64,000 nt of DNA from Streptomyces sp. Alt3 (GCF_030719215.1 NZ_CP120983.1:6634001-6698000); one strand, 5' to 3'; shown: positions 16,729-25,729, counted from the stretch's first letter. Program-made: numbers and translations. The notes: generated from the sequence alone by a model not told the origin.

Positions 16729-18168
16729 ATGTTGACAGTCCTCGGCTTCGCCATGATCGCGACCTTCCTGGTCCTGATCATGACGAAGAAGATGTCCCCG
16801 ATCGCGTCACTGGTCCTGATCCCCGCCCTGTTCTGCGTGGCCGTAGGGCAGGGCGCGAAGCTGGGTGACTACGTCATCGAAGGGGTCGGCACCCTCGCGC
16901 CGACCGCGGCGATGCTGATGTTCGCCATCGTCTACTTCGGCGTGATGATCGACGTCGGCCTCTTCGACCCGATCGTCCGGGCCATCCTGCGCTTCTGCAA
17001 GGCCGACCCGATGCGGATCGTCGTCGGTACGGCTCTGCTCGCCGCGATCGTCTCGCTCGACGGTGACGGGTCCACCACCTTCATGATCACGGTCTCGGCC
17101 ATGTACCCGCTCTACAAGCGGCTGAAGATGAGCCTGGTCGTGATGACCTGCGTCGCCGCCACCGCGAACGGGGTCATGAACACCCTGCCCTGGGGCGGCC
17201 CCACCGCCCGGGCGGCCACCGCCCTCAAGGTGGACGCGGCCGACATCTTCGTGCCCATGATCCCCGCCCTGGCCATGGGCCTCCTCGCCGTCGTCCTCCT
17301 CGCCTTCGTCCTGGGCCGCCGCGAGCGCAAGCGGCTCGGCACGCTCACCCTCGACGAGGCGCTGGTGACCGAGCCCGAGACCGTCCTCGTCGGCGCGGGC
17401 GGCGGGGACCGGCTCACGAAGACGCCGAAGGGCCGCCCCGGCACCGCGACCGGCCCCGGCACCGCTGCCGGCGCCGGTGGTGCGGGGAGTGCGGACGTCG
17501 CCGAGGACGAGGACGAGGAGCAGGAGTTCAAGGGCCTCGACCCCAACAGGTCCACGCTGCGCCCCAAGCTCTACTGGTTCAACGCCGGCCTCACCGTGGC
17601 CCTGCTGGCCGCGATGATCATGGAAGTCATGCCGATCCCCGTGCTCTTCCTGATCGGCGCGGCCCTCGCCCTCACCGTCAACTTCCCCCGCATGCCCGAC
17701 CAGCGGGCCAGGATCGCGGCCCACGCCGACAACGTGCTCAACGTCTCCGGCATGGTCTTCGCCGCCGCCGTCTTCACCGGCGTGCTCACCGGCACCGGTA
17801 TGGTCGAGCACATGGCGGACTGGCTCGTCGGGGCGATCCCCGACGCCATGGGCCCGCACATGGCCGTCGTCACCGGCGTGCTGAGCCTCCCCCTCACCTA
17901 CTTCATGTCCAACGACGGCTTCTACTTCGGAGTGCTGCCCGTGCTTGCCGAGGCCGGCGCCGCCCACGGCGTCTCCCACCTGGAGATCGCCCGCGCGTCC
18001 ATCGCCGGTCAGCCGCTGCACATGTCGTCCCCACTCGTGCCCGCCGTCTACGTCCTGGTCGGCATGGCCAAGGTCGAGTTCGGTGACCACACCCGGTTCA
18101 CCGTCAAGTGGGCCGTGCTCACCTCTCTGGTGGTCCTCGGCGCCGGAATCCTCTTCGGAATCATCTGA
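16729..18168 (+). CDS. CitMHS-family citrate-metal:H+ symporter
   Basis: The 479-residue membrane protein has about 12 hydrophobic segments and CitMHS signatures: SLDGDGSTTFMITVSAMYPLY, LPWGGPTARAATAL, and FMSNDGFYFGVLPVLAEAG. The family imports citrate complexed with a divalent or ferric ion; the S. coelicolor member CitSc has been reported to take up iron-citrate (from memory). The central cytosolic loop (about 195-275) is unusually long, with a Gly/Ala/Thr run followed by an acidic patch EDEDEEQE. The ATG at 16729 has only a weak ribosome site (TTAGGT). The stop overlaps the ATG of the MFS gene (TGATG). Confidence 0.92.
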   Translation: MLTVLGFAMIATFLVLIMTKKMSPIASLVLIPALFCVAVGQGAKLGDYVIEGVGTLAPTAAMLMFAIVYFGVMIDVGLFDPIVRAILRFCKADPMRIVVGTALLAAIVSLDGDGSTTFMITVSAMYPLYKRLKMSLVVMTCVAATANGVMNTLPWGGPTARAATALKVDAADIFVPMIPALAMGLLAVVLLAFVLGRRERKRLGTLTLDEALVTEPETVLVGAGGGDRLTKTPKGRPGTATGPGTAAGAGGAGSADVAEDEDEEQEFKGLDPNRSTLRPKLYWFNAGLTVALLAAMIMEVMPIPVLFLIGAALALTVNFPRMPDQRARIAAHADNVLNVSGMVFAAAVFTGVLTGTGMVEHMADWLVGAIPDAMGPHMAVVTGVLSLPLTYFMSNDGFYFGVLPVLAEAGAAHGVSHLEIARASIAGQPLHMSSPLVPAVYVLVGMAKVEFGDHTRFTVKWAVLTSLVVLGAGILFGII

Positions 18169-19424
18169 TGCCTCCGGAACCACGGCCCGGCAGGGGCTGG
18201 CTGCTGCGCCTCGTCATCGCCTTCGCCTTCGCGCAGGGGGCGGTGTCGATGGCGCGGCCCGCCGTCTCCTACCGGGCTCTCTCGCTGGGCGCCGACGAGC
18301 GCGCGATCGGCGTCATCGCCGGCGTGTACGCGCTCCTGCCGCTCTTCGCCGCCGTACCCCTGGGCCGGCGGACCGACCACGGGCGCTGCGCACCGCTGCT
18401 GCCGGTCGGGGTCCTCCTGATCGGCGGCGGCTGCGCGCTCAGCGGCACCTCCGGCTCCCTCACGACGCTGGCCGCCTGGAGCGGGGTCATGGGCCTCGGC
18501 CACCTCTGCTTCGTCATCGGCGCCCAGTCGCTCGTCGCCAGGCAGTCCCCGCCGGCGGAACAGGACCGCAACTTCGGCCACTTCACCATCGGCGCCTCCC
18601 TCGGCCAGCTGATCGGCCCGATCGCCGCGGGCTTCCTCATCTCCGAGAAGGACGGCGCGATGGCCCGTACGAGCGCCCTCGCGCTGCTCGTCTCGGCCGC
18701 CGTCGCCGCCGTCTCCCTCACCTCGCTGTGGCGCATCGAGCACCGCAGGACCGCCGGATCGTCCCGGAAGGCGGGCCCGAAGGTGCCGGTGGGCAGCATC
18801 CTGCGCACCCGCGGGGTCCCGGCCGGCATCTTCATCAGCCTCGCCGTGCTCAGCGCCACCGACATCCTCACCGCCTATCTGCCGGTGGTCGGCGAGCACC
18901 GAGGTATCGCGCCCGCCACCGTGGGCCTGCTGCTCAGCCTCCGGGCCGCCGCCACCATCGCCTGCCGGCTCGTGATGACACCCGTGCTGCGCCTGGTCGG
19001 CAGGACCGCCCTGCTCTCCGCTACCTGCCTGCTGGGCGGCCTCCTCTGCGCGGCCGTCGCCCTGCCCGTGCCGGTGTGGGGGCTCGCCGTGATGCTCGCC
19101 GTACTGGGCTTCTGCCTGGGGTTCGGCCAGCCCCTCTCGATGACCACCGTCGTCCAGGCCGCACCCGCGGCGGCCCGTTCCACGGCGCTCGCCCTCCGGC
19201 TCACCGGGAACCGGCTCGGCCAGGTCGCGGCCCCGGCCGCGGCCGGACTGATCGCCGGTGTCGCGGGCACGGCGGCGCCGTTCGTCATGCTGGGCGCACT
19301 GCTCGTGGGCGCGGCGGGACTCGGACTGCGGGGCGGCGGGACGGACGCGGCTGCCCCGGGCCCCACGTCGTCGGCCCCCGCACCGCGTGCCGGACGCTCC
19401 CGGGCCGAGCGGAACCCCGCCTGA
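18168..19424 (+). CDS. MFS transporter
   Basis: The 418-residue protein has about 12 membrane segments and the MFS motif-A-like loop LGRRTDHGR after segment 2. Two halves of six segments are separated by a basic loop (RRTAGSSRKAGPK, about 196-208). The ATG at 18168 shares one base with the stop of the citrate transporter, so translation is coupled. Substrate unknown; possible roles are export of citrate-linked metabolites or a drug-like efflux. The C-terminus is Ala/Pro-rich and soluble. Confidence 0.85.
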   Translation: MPPEPRPGRGWLLRLVIAFAFAQGAVSMARPAVSYRALSLGADERAIGVIAGVYALLPLFAAVPLGRRTDHGRCAPLLPVGVLLIGGGCALSGTSGSLTTLAAWSGVMGLGHLCFVIGAQSLVARQSPPAEQDRNFGHFTIGASLGQLIGPIAAGFLISEKDGAMARTSALALLVSAAVAAVSLTSLWRIEHRRTAGSSRKAGPKVPVGSILRTRGVPAGIFISLAVLSATDILTAYLPVVGEHRGIAPATVGLLLSLRAAATIACRLVMTPVLRLVGRTALLSATCLLGGLLCAAVALPVPVWGLAVMLAVLGFCLGFGQPLSMTTVVQAAPAAARSTALALRLTGNRLGQVAAPAAAGLIAGVAGTAAPFVMLGALLVGAAGLGLRGGGTDAAAPGPTSSAPAPRAGRSRAERNPA

Positions 19425-19461
19425 GAACACGCCGCCCGCGGCTGCCCGGCGAGCCGGTCCC

Positions 19462-19490
19462 GCACGGCCCGTGGCAGCCCCCGGCCGTGC
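19462..19490 (+). terminator. Hairpin after the citrate/MFS operon
   Basis: GCACGGCC (19462-19469) pairs perfectly with GGCCGTGC (19483-19490) across a 13-base loop, 38 bases after the MFS stop. No T-run. Confidence 0.45.
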
Positions 19491-19561
19491 GTGCGAGGGT
19501 TGCCGCCGGCCGGGCGTGATCTGTGTCTCCGGCCCTTCTCCGGCGCTTCCCTGGCGCCAAA

Positions 19562-19580
19562 AAACTAACAGCGCTAGTTT
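19562..19580. promoter_or_regulatory. TetR operator candidate upstream of the aldehyde dehydrogenase
   Basis: AAACTAACAGCGCTAGTTT has outer arms AAACTA/TAGTTT that pair perfectly. It matches 15 of 19 positions of the site at 24021-24039 between the TetR and acyl-CoA dehydrogenase genes, so the same repressor probably acts at both. Confidence 0.65.
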
Positions 19581-19652
19581 GGGCCCGGGACGGCATCCGT
19601 CCGTACGAGCACGGCTTCGGCGGCAGGCACAGCGAGCCCGGGAGGGACAGCC

Positions 19653-21047
19653 ATGAAGGCGCATGACGGGATGTACATCGGCGGGGAGTGGCGGCCCGCC
19701 TCGGGCCAGGACACGATCGCGGTCGTGAACCCGGCGGACGAGCAGGTCATCGGCCATGTTCCGGCGGGTACGGCCGAGGACGTCGACGCGGCGGTACGCG
19801 CCGCACGTGCCGCCTTCCCCGGCTGGGCGGCCACCCCGCCCGCCGAGCGCGCCGAGAGGATCGCCGCGCTGCGTGACGTACTCGCCGCCCGCAAGGACGA
19901 GATCGCCGAGACGGTCACGGCGGAGCTCGGCTCGCCGCTGCCGCTCTCCCAGGCGGTGCACGCCGGCGTTCCGGTGCTGGTCGCCGGTTCCTACGCCGAA
20001 CTCGCCGCCTCCTACTCCTTCGAGGAGAAGCTCGGCAGTTCGACGGTCCTGCTGGAGCCCGTCGGCGTCGTCGGCGCGATCACACCCTGGAACTACCCGC
20101 TCCACCAGATCGTCGCGAAGGTGGCCCCCGCGCTGGCCGCCGGCTGCACCGTCGTCCTGAAGCCCGCGGAGGACACCCCGCTCACCGCGCAGCTCTTCGC
20201 CGAGGCCACCCAGGAGGCCGGCCTGCCCGCCGGCGTCTTCAACCTGGTCACCGGCATCGGGGCGGTCGCCGGTCAGGCGCTGGCCGAGCACGAGGGCGTC
20301 GACCTGGTCTCGTTCACCGGGTCCACGGCCGTCGGCAGGCAGATCGGCGCCACCGCCGGAGCGGCCGTCAAGCGCGTCGCCCTGGAGCTGGGCGGCAAGT
20401 CCGCCAACGTGATCCTGCCGGGCGCCGACCTCGCCAGGGCCGTCAACGTCGGCGTCGCCAACGTGATGTCCAACTCCGGCCAGACCTGCAGCGCGTGGAC
20501 CCGGATGCTGGTCGACGCCGAGCGGTACGAGGAGGCCGTGGCGCTCGCCGCCACCGCGGTCGCGAAGTACGTGCCGGGGGAGCGGGTCGGCCCGGTCGTC
20601 AACGCCAAGCAGCAGGCCCGGGTCCGTGGATACATCGAGAAGGGTGTCGAGGAGGGAGCCCGCCTCGTCGCGGGAGGCCCCGAGGCGCCCAAGGACCAGG
20701 GCTACTACGTCAGCCCCACGGTCTTCGCCGACGTCACCCCGGACATGACCATCGCCCAGGAGGAGATCTTCGGCCCGGTCCTCTCCATCCTGAGGTACGA
20801 GGACGTGGACGACGCCCTGCGGATCGCCAACGACACCGTGTACGGGCTCGCCGGCGCCGTCTGGGGCGCGGACGACGCGGAGGCCGTCGCCTTCGCCCGC
20901 CGCATGGACACCGGGCAGGTCGACATCAACGGCGGCCGCTTCAACCCGCTGGCGCCCTTCGGCGGTTACAAGCAGTCAGGGGTGGGCCGTGAACTCGGCC
21001 CGCACGGCCTCTCCGAGTACCTCCAGACCAAGTCCCTCCAGTTCTGA
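19653..21047 (+). CDS. NAD(P)-dependent aldehyde dehydrogenase
   Basis: The 464-residue protein has the ALDH-fold hallmarks: PWNYPL, LKPAEDTPLTAQLFAEA, FTGSTAVGRQI, ELGGKSANVIL (general base Glu245), GQTCSAWTRM (nucleophile Cys279) and EEIFGPVLSI. It oxidises an aldehyde to the acid. GGGAGGGACAGCC precedes ATG 19653. It is followed 31 bases later by a zinc alcohol dehydrogenase, so the pair can take an alcohol through the aldehyde to an acid. The AAACTA operator upstream ties it to the TetR gene at 23330. Confidence 0.93.
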   Translation: MKAHDGMYIGGEWRPASGQDTIAVVNPADEQVIGHVPAGTAEDVDAAVRAARAAFPGWAATPPAERAERIAALRDVLAARKDEIAETVTAELGSPLPLSQAVHAGVPVLVAGSYAELAASYSFEEKLGSSTVLLEPVGVVGAITPWNYPLHQIVAKVAPALAAGCTVVLKPAEDTPLTAQLFAEATQEAGLPAGVFNLVTGIGAVAGQALAEHEGVDLVSFTGSTAVGRQIGATAGAAVKRVALELGGKSANVILPGADLARAVNVGVANVMSNSGQTCSAWTRMLVDAERYEEAVALAATAVAKYVPGERVGPVVNAKQQARVRGYIEKGVEEGARLVAGGPEAPKDQGYYVSPTVFADVTPDMTIAQEEIFGPVLSILRYEDVDDALRIANDTVYGLAGAVWGADDAEAVAFARRMDTGQVDINGGRFNPLAPFGGYKQSGVGRELGPHGLSEYLQTKSLQF

Positions 21048-21078
21048 TCCGCCCGACGACCCACCGAGGAGTCTGTTC

Positions 21079-22158
21079 GTGGTCCGCGCCGCTGTACTGC
21101 CCGCCGTCGGAGCTCCGCTGGAGATCACCGACATCGAACTCCCGGAGCCCGGCCCCGGCCAGGTGAGCGTCTCTCTCGCCGCCGCCGGTGTCTGCCACTC
21201 CGACCTGTCCCTGTCCAACGGCACCATGCGGCTGCCGGTCCCGGCGGTCCTCGGCCACGAGGGCGCCGGCACGGTGCTCGCCGTCGGCGAGGGCGTCACC
21301 CATGTCGCCGCCGGTGACCCGGTCGTCCTCAACTGGGCGCCGTCCTGCGGCGCGTGCTTCCACTGCGGGATCGGCGAGGTCTGGCTGTGCGCGGACGCGC
21401 TGAAGGGCGCCGCGAACATCCACGCCCGTACGGCCGACGGCACCGAGCTCCACCCGGGCCTCAACGTCGCCGCCTTCGCCCAGGAGACCGTCGTCGCCGC
21501 GAACTGCGTGCTGCCCGCCCCGGCCGGCATCCCGCTCGACGACGCGGCACTGCTCGGCTGCGCGGTGCTGACCGGATACGGGGCGGTCCACCACTCCGCG
21601 CGGGTGCGTGAGGGCGAGAGCGTCGTCGTGTTCGGTATCGGCGGGGTCGGCCTGGCCGTCCTCCAGGCGGCCCGTATCGCAGGGGCGTCGAAGATCATCG
21701 CCGTGGACGTGTCCCCGGAGAAGGAGGAGCTGGCCCGCCGGGCCGGGGCCACCGACTACGTCGTCGCCTCGGACACCACACCGCGCGCCGTACGCAAGCT
21801 CACCGGCGGCCAGGGCGCGGACGTCGCCGTGGAGTGCGTCGGCCGGTCCGCCACGATCCGCGGGGCCTGGGAGTCGACCCGCCGTGGCGGCCGCGCCACC
21901 GTCGTCGGCATCGGCGGCAAGGACCAGCAGGTGACCTTCAACGCCCTGGAGATCTTCCACTGGGGCCGCTCCCTCACCGGCTGCGTCTACGGGAACAGCG
22001 ACCCCGCCCGCGACCTGCCGGTGCTCGCCGAGCACATCCGCGCCGGACGGTTCGACCTCTCCATGATGGTCACGGAGCGGATCTCCCTGGACGGCATCCC
22101 GGCGGCCTTCGACAACATGATCGCGGGCAAGGGCGGACGCGCGCTGGTCGTGTTCTAG
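21079..22158 (+). CDS. Zinc-dependent alcohol dehydrogenase (MDR family)
   Basis: The 359-residue protein has the catalytic zinc motifs GVCHSD and GHEGAG, a complete structural zinc site C-x2-C-x2-C-x7-C (CGACFHCGIGEVWLC), and a Rossmann fold GIGGVGLAVLQAA. The layout resembles class III-like or mycothiol-type alcohol dehydrogenases. The start is GTG 21079 with GAGGA nine bases upstream; the upstream extension overlaps the ALDH gene. Second gene of the ALDH-ADH operon. Substrate unknown. Confidence 0.92.
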   Translation: MVRAAVLPAVGAPLEITDIELPEPGPGQVSVSLAAAGVCHSDLSLSNGTMRLPVPAVLGHEGAGTVLAVGEGVTHVAAGDPVVLNWAPSCGACFHCGIGEVWLCADALKGAANIHARTADGTELHPGLNVAAFAQETVVAANCVLPAPAGIPLDDAALLGCAVLTGYGAVHHSARVREGESVVVFGIGGVGLAVLQAARIAGASKIIAVDVSPEKEELARRAGATDYVVASDTTPRAVRKLTGGQGADVAVECVGRSATIRGAWESTRRGGRATVVGIGGKDQQVTFNALEIFHWGRSLTGCVYGNSDPARDLPVLAEHIRAGRFDLSMMVTERISLDGIPAAFDNMIAGKGGRALVVF

Positions 22159-22183
22159 ACGGTTCCGGACGGCGCCACGCCGC

Positions 22184-22213
22184 CGGTGGGGCCCGCGACA
22201 CGCGGCCCCACCG
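22184..22213. terminator. Bidirectional terminator hairpin
   Basis: CGGTGGGGCC pairs with GGCCCCACCG (10 bp), with partly paired CGCG stretches inside. It lies between the convergent ADH and DMT-transporter genes. Confidence 0.6.
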
Positions 22214-22290
22214 CCCGGCCGCGCCGAGCCGTGGGCCGGATGGTCCCTCCGGGTGTCCCGCTCCGGAGGGACTCCGGAGGGACGACGCCC

Positions 22291-23232
22291 TCAGGCGGCC
22301 GTGGCGGTCTCCGCCTCCTCCCGCGCCTTTCGCGCACGGGTCCGCGAGACCGCGACCCCGGCCAGGCAGAGCAGCCCGCCCGCGACGGTGAGCAGCGCGG
22401 GCACCTCGTCGAGCAGCAGCCAGGACATCAGCACCACCAGGGCGGGCACCGCGTACGTCGTCGCGCCCATCCGCCCCGCCGTGGTGCGGGCCAGCGCGTA
22501 GGCCCAGGTGGTGAAGGCCAGCGCGGTCGGGAACACCCCCAGGTAGATCATGTTGAGCGTGGCGGACACCGGGGCGTCGGCCGCCTCGGAGACCAGTACG
22601 CCGGTGAACGGCAGGCACGCGAGCGTACCGATCAGGCAGCCGAACGTGGTGATCTGCAGCGGCGACCCGTGCCGCAGCGCCGGCTTCTGGATGACCACCC
22701 CGCCCGCGTACGACAGTGCGGCCACCAGGCACAGGACCACACCGAGCACCGATGAGCTCCCGTGTCCGGACATGGAGAGACCGACGACGACGGCGCCCGC
22801 GAACGAGATCCCCATGCCCGTCAGCAGGCGGCGCGGCAGCCCCTCACCGAGCAGCTTCGCGCCCAGCAGCGCCATCAGGATCGGACCGACGTTCACGATC
22901 ATGGCGGCCGTGCCCGCGTCGACCTGCTGCTCACCCCAGTTGAGCACCACCATGTAGAGCCCGAACCAGAGCAGCCCGGAACCGATGATGCCCGGCCACG
23001 CGGCCCGCGCGGGCAGCCCCTCACGGCGTACGAGCAGGATCACGCCGAGGGTCAGGGTGCCGGCGAGCAGCCGGCCCAGCGCCAGTGCGCCAGGTGAGTA
23101 CGCCTCACCCGCGCTGCGGATGGACACGAACGCGGAGGCCCACAGGAGGACCGTGGTGCACGCGGCGGCCGGGGCGCGCCAGTCCCGGCCGGTGCCCGGC
23201 GCGGCGGGGCGCGCTGTCGGAGTCGTCGTCAT
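22291..23232 (-). CDS. EamA/DMT-superfamily transporter
   Basis: The 313-residue protein has ten predicted membrane segments in two EamA repeats (for example WASAFVSIRSAGEAYSPGALALGRLL and FPTALAFTTWAYALARTTAGRMGATTYAVPALVVLMSWLLLDE). Such proteins export small metabolites or amino acids. It stands alone, tail to tail with the ADH gene. The ATG at 23232 follows a GC-rich leader in which I see no strong ribosome site. Confidence 0.88.
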   Translation of the reverse strand: MTTTPTARPAAPGTGRDWRAPAAACTTVLLWASAFVSIRSAGEAYSPGALALGRLLAGTLTLGVILLVRREGLPARAAWPGIIGSGLLWFGLYMVVLNWGEQQVDAGTAAMIVNVGPILMALLGAKLLGEGLPRRLLTGMGISFAGAVVVGLSMSGHGSSSVLGVVLCLVAALSYAGGVVIQKPALRHGSPLQITTFGCLIGTLACLPFTGVLVSEAADAPVSATLNMIYLGVFPTALAFTTWAYALARTTAGRMGATTYAVPALVVLMSWLLLDEVPALLTVAGGLLCLAGVAVSRTRARKAREEAETATAA

Positions 23233-23329
23233 GGACCTGACGGTAGGCCGGGAACGCTTCGGGACCCACCGAATTGCCGGCTCCCGTCAAGTGTCGCGGG
23301 CTCGACGCCCCGGACGCTCCGACCGGGCG

Positions 23330-23992
23330 CTACGGCTCCGCCCGGACCGTGCGTCCGGCCGTCCGCTCGTACTGGAACGCGAGGCCGTCCAGCAGGGCCC
23401 GCAGCCCGGTCTCGAAGGCGCCTTCGTCGACCTGCTGGCGGCGGTCGGCCAGCAGGTGGGCCTGGCCGAGGTGGGGGTAGTCGGCCGGGTCGTACGCCGT
23501 CTCGTCGTCGACGAACCCGCGGGCGAAGGAGCCCAGCGCGGACCCGGTGATGAAGTAGCGCATCAGCGCGCCGATGTAGGTGGCCTGGGCGGGCGGCCAG
23601 CCGGCCCGGACCATGGCCCCGAAGACGGCGTCGGCCACCCGCAGACCCGCGGGACGCCGGCCGGGCCCCTGGGCGAGCACCGGGACGATGTGCGGGTGCG
23701 CGGCGAGGGCCGCGCGGTAGGAGACGGCCCAGTCGTGCAGGGCGGCGGGCCAGTCGCGCGGGTCGTCCTCCTCGAACATCGACAGGTCGACCTGGGCGGA
23801 CACGGAGTCGGCGACCGCGTCGAGGATCTCGTCCTTGTTGCGGAAGTGGTTGTAGAGCGAGGGGCCGCTGACGCCGAGCTCGGCGGCGAGGCGACGGGTC
23901 GAGACGGCGTCCAGCCCTTCGGCGTCGACGAGGGCGCCGGCCGCCTCGACGATGCGGTCTCTGCTGAGGAGGGGCTTGCGCGGTCGGGCCAT
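23330..23992 (-). CDS. TetR-family regulator (likely repressor of the ALDH-ADH and ACAD genes)
   Basis: The 220-residue protein has an N-terminal HTH (LSRDRIVEAAGALVDAEGLDAVSTRRLAAELGVSGPSLYNHFRNKDEILDAV, about 8-58) and a TetR_C-like ligand domain. ATG 23992 has no ribosome site; another ATG is in frame at 24001. A very short or absent leader is likely. It is divergent from the acyl-CoA dehydrogenase with 65 bases between starts, which hold an AAACTA operator. A copy of that operator sits before the ALDH gene, so this protein probably controls both units. Confidence 0.88.
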   Translation of the reverse strand: MARPRKPLLSRDRIVEAAGALVDAEGLDAVSTRRLAAELGVSGPSLYNHFRNKDEILDAVADSVSAQVDLSMFEEDDPRDWPAALHDWAVSYRAALAAHPHIVPVLAQGPGRRPAGLRVADAVFGAMVRAGWPPAQATYIGALMRYFITGSALGSFARGFVDDETAYDPADYPHLGQAHLLADRRQQVDEGAFETGLRALLDGLAFQYERTAGRTVRAEP

Positions 23993-24020
23993 GCGGCACA
24001 TAGTAGGGCCTGCAAGCCTA

Positions 24021-24039
24021 AAACTAGCAGTGCTAATTA
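24021..24039. promoter_or_regulatory. TetR operator candidate between tetR and acyl-CoA dehydrogenase
   Basis: AAACTAGCAGTGCTAATTA matches 15 of 19 bases of the site at 19562-19580. It lies 29 bases from the TetR start and 19 from the acyl-CoA dehydrogenase start. Confidence 0.65.
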
Positions 24040-24057
24040 AAAGTGGGGTGTCGCAGG

Positions 24058-25209
24058 ATGAACCTGGAGCTGAGCGAGGAGCAGGGCGCCGTACGGCAGC
24101 TCGCCGAGGACTTCGTCGCACGGGAGATCACCCCGCATGTCGTCGAATGGGACCGCGCCGAGAGTGTCGACAAGTCGATAGTCAAGAAGCTGGGCGCCCT
24201 GGGCTTCCTCGGGCTGACGATCCCGGAGGAGTACGGGGGCTCCGGAGGGGACCACCTCGCCTACTGCCTGGTGACCGAGGAGCTCGGCCGCGGAGACTCC
24301 TCGGTGCGCGGCATCGTGTCCGTCTCGCTCGGCCTGGTCGCCAAGACGATCGCCTCCTGGGGCAGCGAGGAGCAGAAGCGGCAGTGGCTGCCGGACCTCA
24401 CCGCGGGCGAGGCGGTCGGCTGCTTCGGCCTCACCGAGCCGGGCACCGGATCCGACGCGGGGAACCTGAGCACGAAGGCCGTGCGTGACGGCGACGACTA
24501 CGTCATCAACGGCTCCAAGATGTTCATCACCAACGGGACCTGGGCCGACGTCGTCCTGCTCTTCGCCCGCACCGGCGACACCCCCGGACACCGGGGCGTC
24601 TCCGCCTTCCTGGTGCCGGCCGACGCGCCCGGCCTGACCCGGCGCACGATCCACGGCAAGCTCGGACTGCGCGGGCAGGCCACGGCCGAACTGGTGCTGG
24701 AGGACGTCCGGGTCCCCGCCTCCACTCTCCTGGGCCCCGAGGGCAAGGGCTTCTCCGTCGCCATGTCCGCCCTGGCCAAGGGCCGGATGTCGGTCGCGGC
24801 CGGCTGTGTCGGCATCGCCCAGGCCGCCCTGGACGCGGCCCTGCGCTACGCGGGCGAGCGCGAACAGTTCGGCAGGTCCATCGCGAGCTACCAGCTCGTC
24901 CAGGAGCTCATCAGCGACATCTCCGTGGACGTCGACGCCGCCCGCATGCTGACCTGGCGTGTCGCCGACCTCGTCGACCGCGGCCAGGACTTCGCCACCG
25001 CGGCGTCCACGGCCAAGCTCTTCGCCTCCGAGGCGGCGGTCCGGGCGGCCAACAACGCCCTGCAGGTGTTCGGCGGATACGGCTACATCGACGAGTACCC
25101 CGTCGGCAAGCTGGTCAGGGACGCCCGCGTGATGACCCTGTACGAGGGCACCAGCCAGATCCAGAAACTGATCATCGGCCGGGCGCTGACCGGGGTCTCC
25201 GCCTTCTGA
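24058..25209 (+). CDS. Acyl-CoA dehydrogenase
   Basis: The 383-residue protein has the family's FAD/acyl-CoA motifs: CFGLTEPGTGSDAGNLSTKA, EQFGRSIASYQLVQELISDI, FGGYGYIDEYPVGKLVRDARV and a TLYEGTSQIQKLIIGR end, as in short-chain and branched-chain enzymes. It introduces a 2,3 double bond into acyl-CoA. The ATG at 24058 gives the canonical MNLELSEEQ start. It is controlled by the shared TetR operator just upstream. The exact acyl chain cannot be fixed by eye. Confidence 0.93.
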   Translation: MNLELSEEQGAVRQLAEDFVAREITPHVVEWDRAESVDKSIVKKLGALGFLGLTIPEEYGGSGGDHLAYCLVTEELGRGDSSVRGIVSVSLGLVAKTIASWGSEEQKRQWLPDLTAGEAVGCFGLTEPGTGSDAGNLSTKAVRDGDDYVINGSKMFITNGTWADVVLLFARTGDTPGHRGVSAFLVPADAPGLTRRTIHGKLGLRGQATAELVLEDVRVPASTLLGPEGKGFSVAMSALAKGRMSVAAGCVGIAQAALDAALRYAGEREQFGRSIASYQLVQELISDISVDVDAARMLTWRVADLVDRGQDFATAASTAKLFASEAAVRAANNALQVFGGYGYIDEYPVGKLVRDARVMTLYEGTSQIQKLIIGRALTGVSAF

Positions 25210-25213
25210 ACCA

Positions 25214-25242
25214 CCCCGGCGCCGGGGACCGGCACGGGTGCC
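25214..25242. terminator. Hairpin region after acyl-CoA dehydrogenase
   Basis: CCCCGGCGCCGGGG (25214-25227) and GGCAC-GG-GTGCC (25231-25242) are adjacent perfect palindromes just after the stop. They could end transcription. No T-run. Confidence 0.35.
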
Positions 25243-25355
25243 CCGCGGCCTGGCCGGCCCCACCCGCCCGTGGAAGCGGCACGGGTGCCGATGAGTACCG
25301 GCTGAGTACGCCGACGGATACCGCGGGTACGCCATCGCGCCCGATGCTGTGCCAC

Positions 25356-25646
25356 ATGAGTGAGACGACATCGGTCAAGCAGCAGAGCACCGCCGCCTTC
25401 TACGGGCAGGCCGTCCTCTCCTTCGGGGTGGCGATGGGCGCGGTGGCCCTCGGCATCTTCTTCCTCGACGCCGACGGCTGGGTGCGGGCCTTCCTCGCCA
25501 TCGGCGTCCTCTACCTCGTCACCTCGTGCTTCACCCTCGCCAAGGTCATCAGGGACCGGCAGGAGGCGGGGCAGATCGTCAGCCGGGTCGACCAGGCCAG
25601 GCTGGAGAAGATCCTCTCCGAACACGACCCCTTCCAGAAGCTCTGA
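25356..25646 (+). CDS. YiaA/YiaB-family small membrane protein
   Basis: The 96-residue protein has two membrane segments (AFYGQAVLSFGVAMGAVALGIFFL and RAFLAIGVLYLVTSCFTLAKVIRD) followed by a charged cytosolic tail, as in the yiaAB domain. Function unknown. ATG 25356 is preferred over ATG 25344 because it gives the usual MSETTS start; no strong ribosome site is visible for either. It stands between the ACAD and the second TetR gene. Confidence 0.75.
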   Translation: MSETTSVKQQSTAAFYGQAVLSFGVAMGAVALGIFFLDADGWVRAFLAIGVLYLVTSCFTLAKVIRDRQEAGQIVSRVDQARLEKILSEHDPFQKL

Positions 25647-25666
25647 CGATCTCGCCCCACGAGCGC

Positions 25667-25683
25667 TCTAAGCGCTTGCTCAG
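25667..25683. promoter_or_regulatory. TetR operator candidate, copy 1
   Basis: TCTAAGCGCTTGCTCAG contains a perfect AAGCGCTT core. The identical 17-mer occurs at 26906-26922 before the MaoC gene. It lies 47 bases before the TetR start. Confidence 0.7.
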
Positions 25684-25729
25684 GTTCGGGGTATGGTGTT
25701 CGTCCTGCGGGCGAAAGGGGCATGTGGCG

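Noticed and set aside
18048..20291. Very long open frame on the minus strand opposite the MFS and ALDH genes
   Set aside because: It is an antisense shadow produced by high third-position GC. Its translation is Arg/Gly/Ala-rich without motifs, while the plus strand carries clear protein families.
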